Shown: one piece after another, positions 5,139-6,276 of the stretch
Layout of the letters: each line of letters begins with the position of its first letter
Numbering within the stretch: the first letter of the stretch is position 1
Origin: an uncultured Mycoplasma sp.
Lineage (GTDB): Bacteria; Bacillota_I; Bacilli_A; RF39; UBA660
Length of the DNA stretch: 6,276 nucleotides
NCBI GenBank assembly: GCA_947388575.1
Contig: CANDSI010000067.1
Location: 1-6,276, forward strand
Direction: 5' to 3'
Notes under the pieces: generated by a model
What the model saw: the letters and a program-made list of their open reading frames with translations, nothing else
The model's database searches: none
What the model was told of the DNA's origin: nothing
Program-made: the position numbers and the translations under genes

Positions 5139-5667
5139 GGCAAGTTATAAAGAGATAGTTACAAAGGCAGTGGTGGGTAAAGCTAAAAAGAACAGTGTTT
5201 CCAAATTTTCTGTACAACCTGAAGAAACTCCAGATACAATTTTAGGATGTTGGGTGATTAATCATTCATTTGAAGGAAAAAATAATAATGGTGCAGTAGG
5301 AATTAATGGTGCATTTGATGTTAATGTATGGTATTCTTATAATGGAGATACTAAAACAGCAGTTACTACCAAAAGATTTAATTATAATGACAAAATGAAT
5401 ATCAGATTAAAAGATGGGGCAAGACTTAATGATGCATCAGAGATTATTGTTAGAAGTTTAAACCAACCAACTGTTACTGATGTAAAAATCAATAATGGTA
5501 TAGTAGACTTATCCATCGAAAAAGAATTAGGAGTTGAAGTTGTAGGAAATACAATGATAAAAGTAAGTGTTGAAGAAGATCCAGACGACTATGAATTAAT
5601 CGAAGACATCGATGATACAGAAGTAGATGAGAAGATAGAAAGTATTGATGAAAATTATTTGAATTAG
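5137..5667 (+). CDS. cotE: Outer spore coat morphogenetic protein CotE
   Basis: CotE forms a ring around the forespore in the mother cell and is needed to assemble the outer coat of Bacillus endospores. This 176-aa protein is close to the 181 aa of B. subtilis CotE and follows it along its length: YKEIVTKAVVGKAKK (4-18), a run of Ser and Gln before the PEETPDTILGCWVINH box (28-43), GAFDVNVWYSYNGDTKTAV (58-76), a ARLNDASEIIVRSLNQP stretch (95-111) and the IEKELGVEVVGNT segment (127-139). An acidic tail (146-173) ends in NYLN, like the acidic C terminus of known CotE. The GTG start is fixed by AGGAGGG (5124-5130) 6 bases upstream. The gene is monocistronic, with a terminator directly after its stop. 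No other spore gene is in the window. It is strong evidence that the organism sporulates or descends from sporulators. Confidence 0.93.
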   Translation: MASYKEIVTKAVVGKAKKNSVSKFSVQPEETPDTILGCWVINHSFEGKNNNGAVGINGAFDVNVWYSYNGDTKTAVTTKRFNYNDKMNIRLKDGARLNDASEIIVRSLNQPTVTDVKINNGIVDLSIEKELGVEVVGNTMIKVSVEEDPDDYELIEDIDDTEVDEKIESIDENYLN

Positions 5668-5702
5668 TGTCAACCAAAAATAGTTGACATCTTTTCTTTT
5701 TT
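5668..5702 (+). terminator. Terminator after cotE, overlapping the rpsP promoter
   Basis: TGTCAAC (5668-5674) pairs with GTTGACA (5683-5689) around an 8-base loop, starting one base after the cotE stop. A T-rich tract interrupted by two C follows (5690-5702). The right arm contains the perfect -35 TTGACA of the next promoter. Confidence 0.75.
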
Positions 5703-5712
5703 ATAGTAATAT
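5684..5712 (+). promoter_or_regulatory. Sigma-A-type promoter of rpsP-khpA
   Basis: A perfect TTGACA (5684-5689) is followed after 17 bases by TAATAT (5707-5712, 4 of 6). Predicted start near 5719 gives a leader of about 18 bases, ahead of AAGGAGG (5723-5729). The -35 is built into the cotE terminator stem. It gives constitutive ribosomal expression separate from cotE. Confidence 0.55.
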
Positions 5713-5736
5713 ATTTGTAACAAAGGAGGAATAACA

Positions 5737-6012
5737 ATGGCAGTTAAATTAAGATTAAAAAGAATGGGAGCTAAGCAAAAACCATTCTATCGTATTGTAG
5801 CCGCTGATTCAAGAAGTCCAAGAGATGGTCGTTTCATCGAAATAGTAGGAACATATAATCCAGTTAAAAAACCAGCTGAAATTACAGTTAATGAAGAATT
5901 AGCTTTAAAATGGTTAAATAATGGAGCACAACCTACTGAGACTGTAAGATCAATTCTTTCAAAAGAAGGAATTATGGCAAAATATGCAGAAAGCAAAAAA
6001 ACAGGTAAATAA
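5737..6012 (+). CDS. rpsP: 30S ribosomal protein S16
   Basis: S16 binds 16S rRNA and helps assemble the small ribosomal subunit. The 91-aa protein has the family N terminus [20 protein letters not shown], followed by [15 protein letters not shown] and VGTYNP (21-42), then [20 protein letters not shown] (55-74), and it has the standard length. AAGGAGG (5723-5729) lies 7 bases before the ATG, a strong site as expected for a ribosomal gene. khpA begins 2 bases after its stop. The rpsP-khpA order matches the conserved rpsP-ylqC-rimM-trmD-rplS cluster of Bacilli. Confidence 0.98.
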   Translation: MAVKLRLKRMGAKQKPFYRIVAADSRSPRDGRFIEIVGTYNPVKKPAEITVNEELALKWLNNGAQPTETVRSILSKEGIMAKYAESKKTGK

Positions 6013-6014
6013 TT

Positions 6015-6260
6015 ATGAATATAACTGATTTTGCTACTTTACTTATCTCAGGAATAGTTAAAAATCCCGATATGGTTAAAGTAAGTTCGTTTGAAGGCGA
6101 TGAAGATACAACAATTTTAGAGATTCTTGTATCAAATGAAGATATGGGCGCTGTAATAGGTAAAGAAGGTAGAAATGCCAAAGCTTTAAGAACTATTATA
6201 AATGCTCATGCTTATTTAAATAATATTAAAAAAATTAAAATTAATATTGATTCATTTTAA
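6015..6260 (+). CDS. khpA: KH-domain RNA-binding protein KhpA (YlqC)
   Basis: KhpA is a small single KH-domain RNA-binding protein that in Firmicutes pairs with KhpB/Jag and affects cell elongation and division. The 81-aa protein matches YlqC: an N-terminal helix with a VKNPDMVKV segment (15-23), ILEILVSNEDMGAVIGKEGR (34-53) holding the GxxG loop GKEG (49-52) that grips RNA, then NAKALRTIINAHA (54-66) and a closing KIKINID strand (73-79). It starts 2 bases after the rpsP stop with only a weak AGG at 6003-6005 inside rpsP, so translational coupling to rpsP is likely. The gene is complete and is followed at once by a hairpin at the window edge. Confidence 0.95.
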   Translation: MNITDFATLLISGIVKNPDMVKVSSFEGDEDTTILEILVSNEDMGAVIGKEGRNAKALRTIINAHAYLNNIKKIKINIDSF

Positions 6261-6276
6261 GAGTGTAACAGCTCTT
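6259..6276 (+). terminator. Hairpin after khpA, probable terminator or attenuator cut by the window edge
   Basis: AAGAG (6259-6263) pairs with CTCTT (6272-6276), extendable by one G-T pair, around a loop of about 6 bases. It overlaps the khpA stop codon. The window ends at the last stem base, so whether a T tract follows is unknown. Confidence 0.45.

Noticed and set aside
5489..5737. Minus-strand 82-residue open frame across the end of cotE
   Set aside because: It is antisense to the acidic cotE tail and its terminator; the His/Leu-rich composition mirrors the acidic codons.
6221..6248. Inverted repeat AATATTAA/TTAATATT near the end of khpA
   Set aside because: Purely A/T within a Lys/Ile/Asn-coding stretch; expected by chance.

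Overview
The window is strongly AT-rich DNA, by eye well over two thirds A+T. It carries eight protein genes with AGGAGG-type ribosome binding sites, very short leaders and ATG/GTG starts. A CotE-family spore-coat protein, a Gram-positive-size signal peptidase I and the rpsP-khpA pair point to a low-GC, spore-forming member of the Firmicutes/Bacilli. An uncultured gut lineage is plausible but is inference. Tryptophan is encoded by TGG and no gene contains an in-frame TGA, so the standard bacterial code fits. No tRNA, rRNA, CRISPR array or insertion sequence was seen.

Left part (1-2860): the terminator of an unseen upstream gene is followed by a strong promoter and lepB (signal peptidase I, 93-620). 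A second promoter, with a 7-1-7 palindrome between its -35 and -10, drives a 571-residue exported protein (699-2414). That protein has a signal peptide, a long Asn/Ser/Gly stalk, a Pro/Glu/Lys linker and about five Ig-like repeats, but no visible cell-wall anchor. Only 21 bases downstream is a small bacterial PH-domain protein (2436-2828) that contains a perfect 11-bp hairpin in its coding sequence. A clear terminator closes this unit.

Middle (2861-5060): a gene with its own extended -10 promoter and a structured leader (2936-4654) encodes a 572-residue protein. I recognise it as a divergent member of the sporadically distributed DUF6119/TIGR04141 family. Its C-terminal signature resembles a PD-(D/E)XK-type nuclease core, so an accessory or defence role is possible but unproven. 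It converges on a HIT-family nucleotide-binding protein on the minus strand (4670-5044), whose catalytic-loop approach is shortened.

Right part (5060-6276): a compact divergent intergenic region separates the HIT gene from cotE (5137-5667), with a candidate mother-cell sigma -10 and a 9-bp inverted repeat that reaches into the cotE start codon. The cotE terminator stem contains the TTGACA -35 of the next promoter, which drives rpsP (ribosomal protein S16) and the tightly coupled khpA (KH-domain RNA-binding protein). A hairpin at the window edge follows khpA, where Bacilli usually continue with rimM-trmD-rplS.

The best candidate for something undescribed is the lone DUF6119/TIGR04141 gene. 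Next come the anchorless Ig-repeat surface protein with its possible operator, and the promoter embedded in the cotE terminator.
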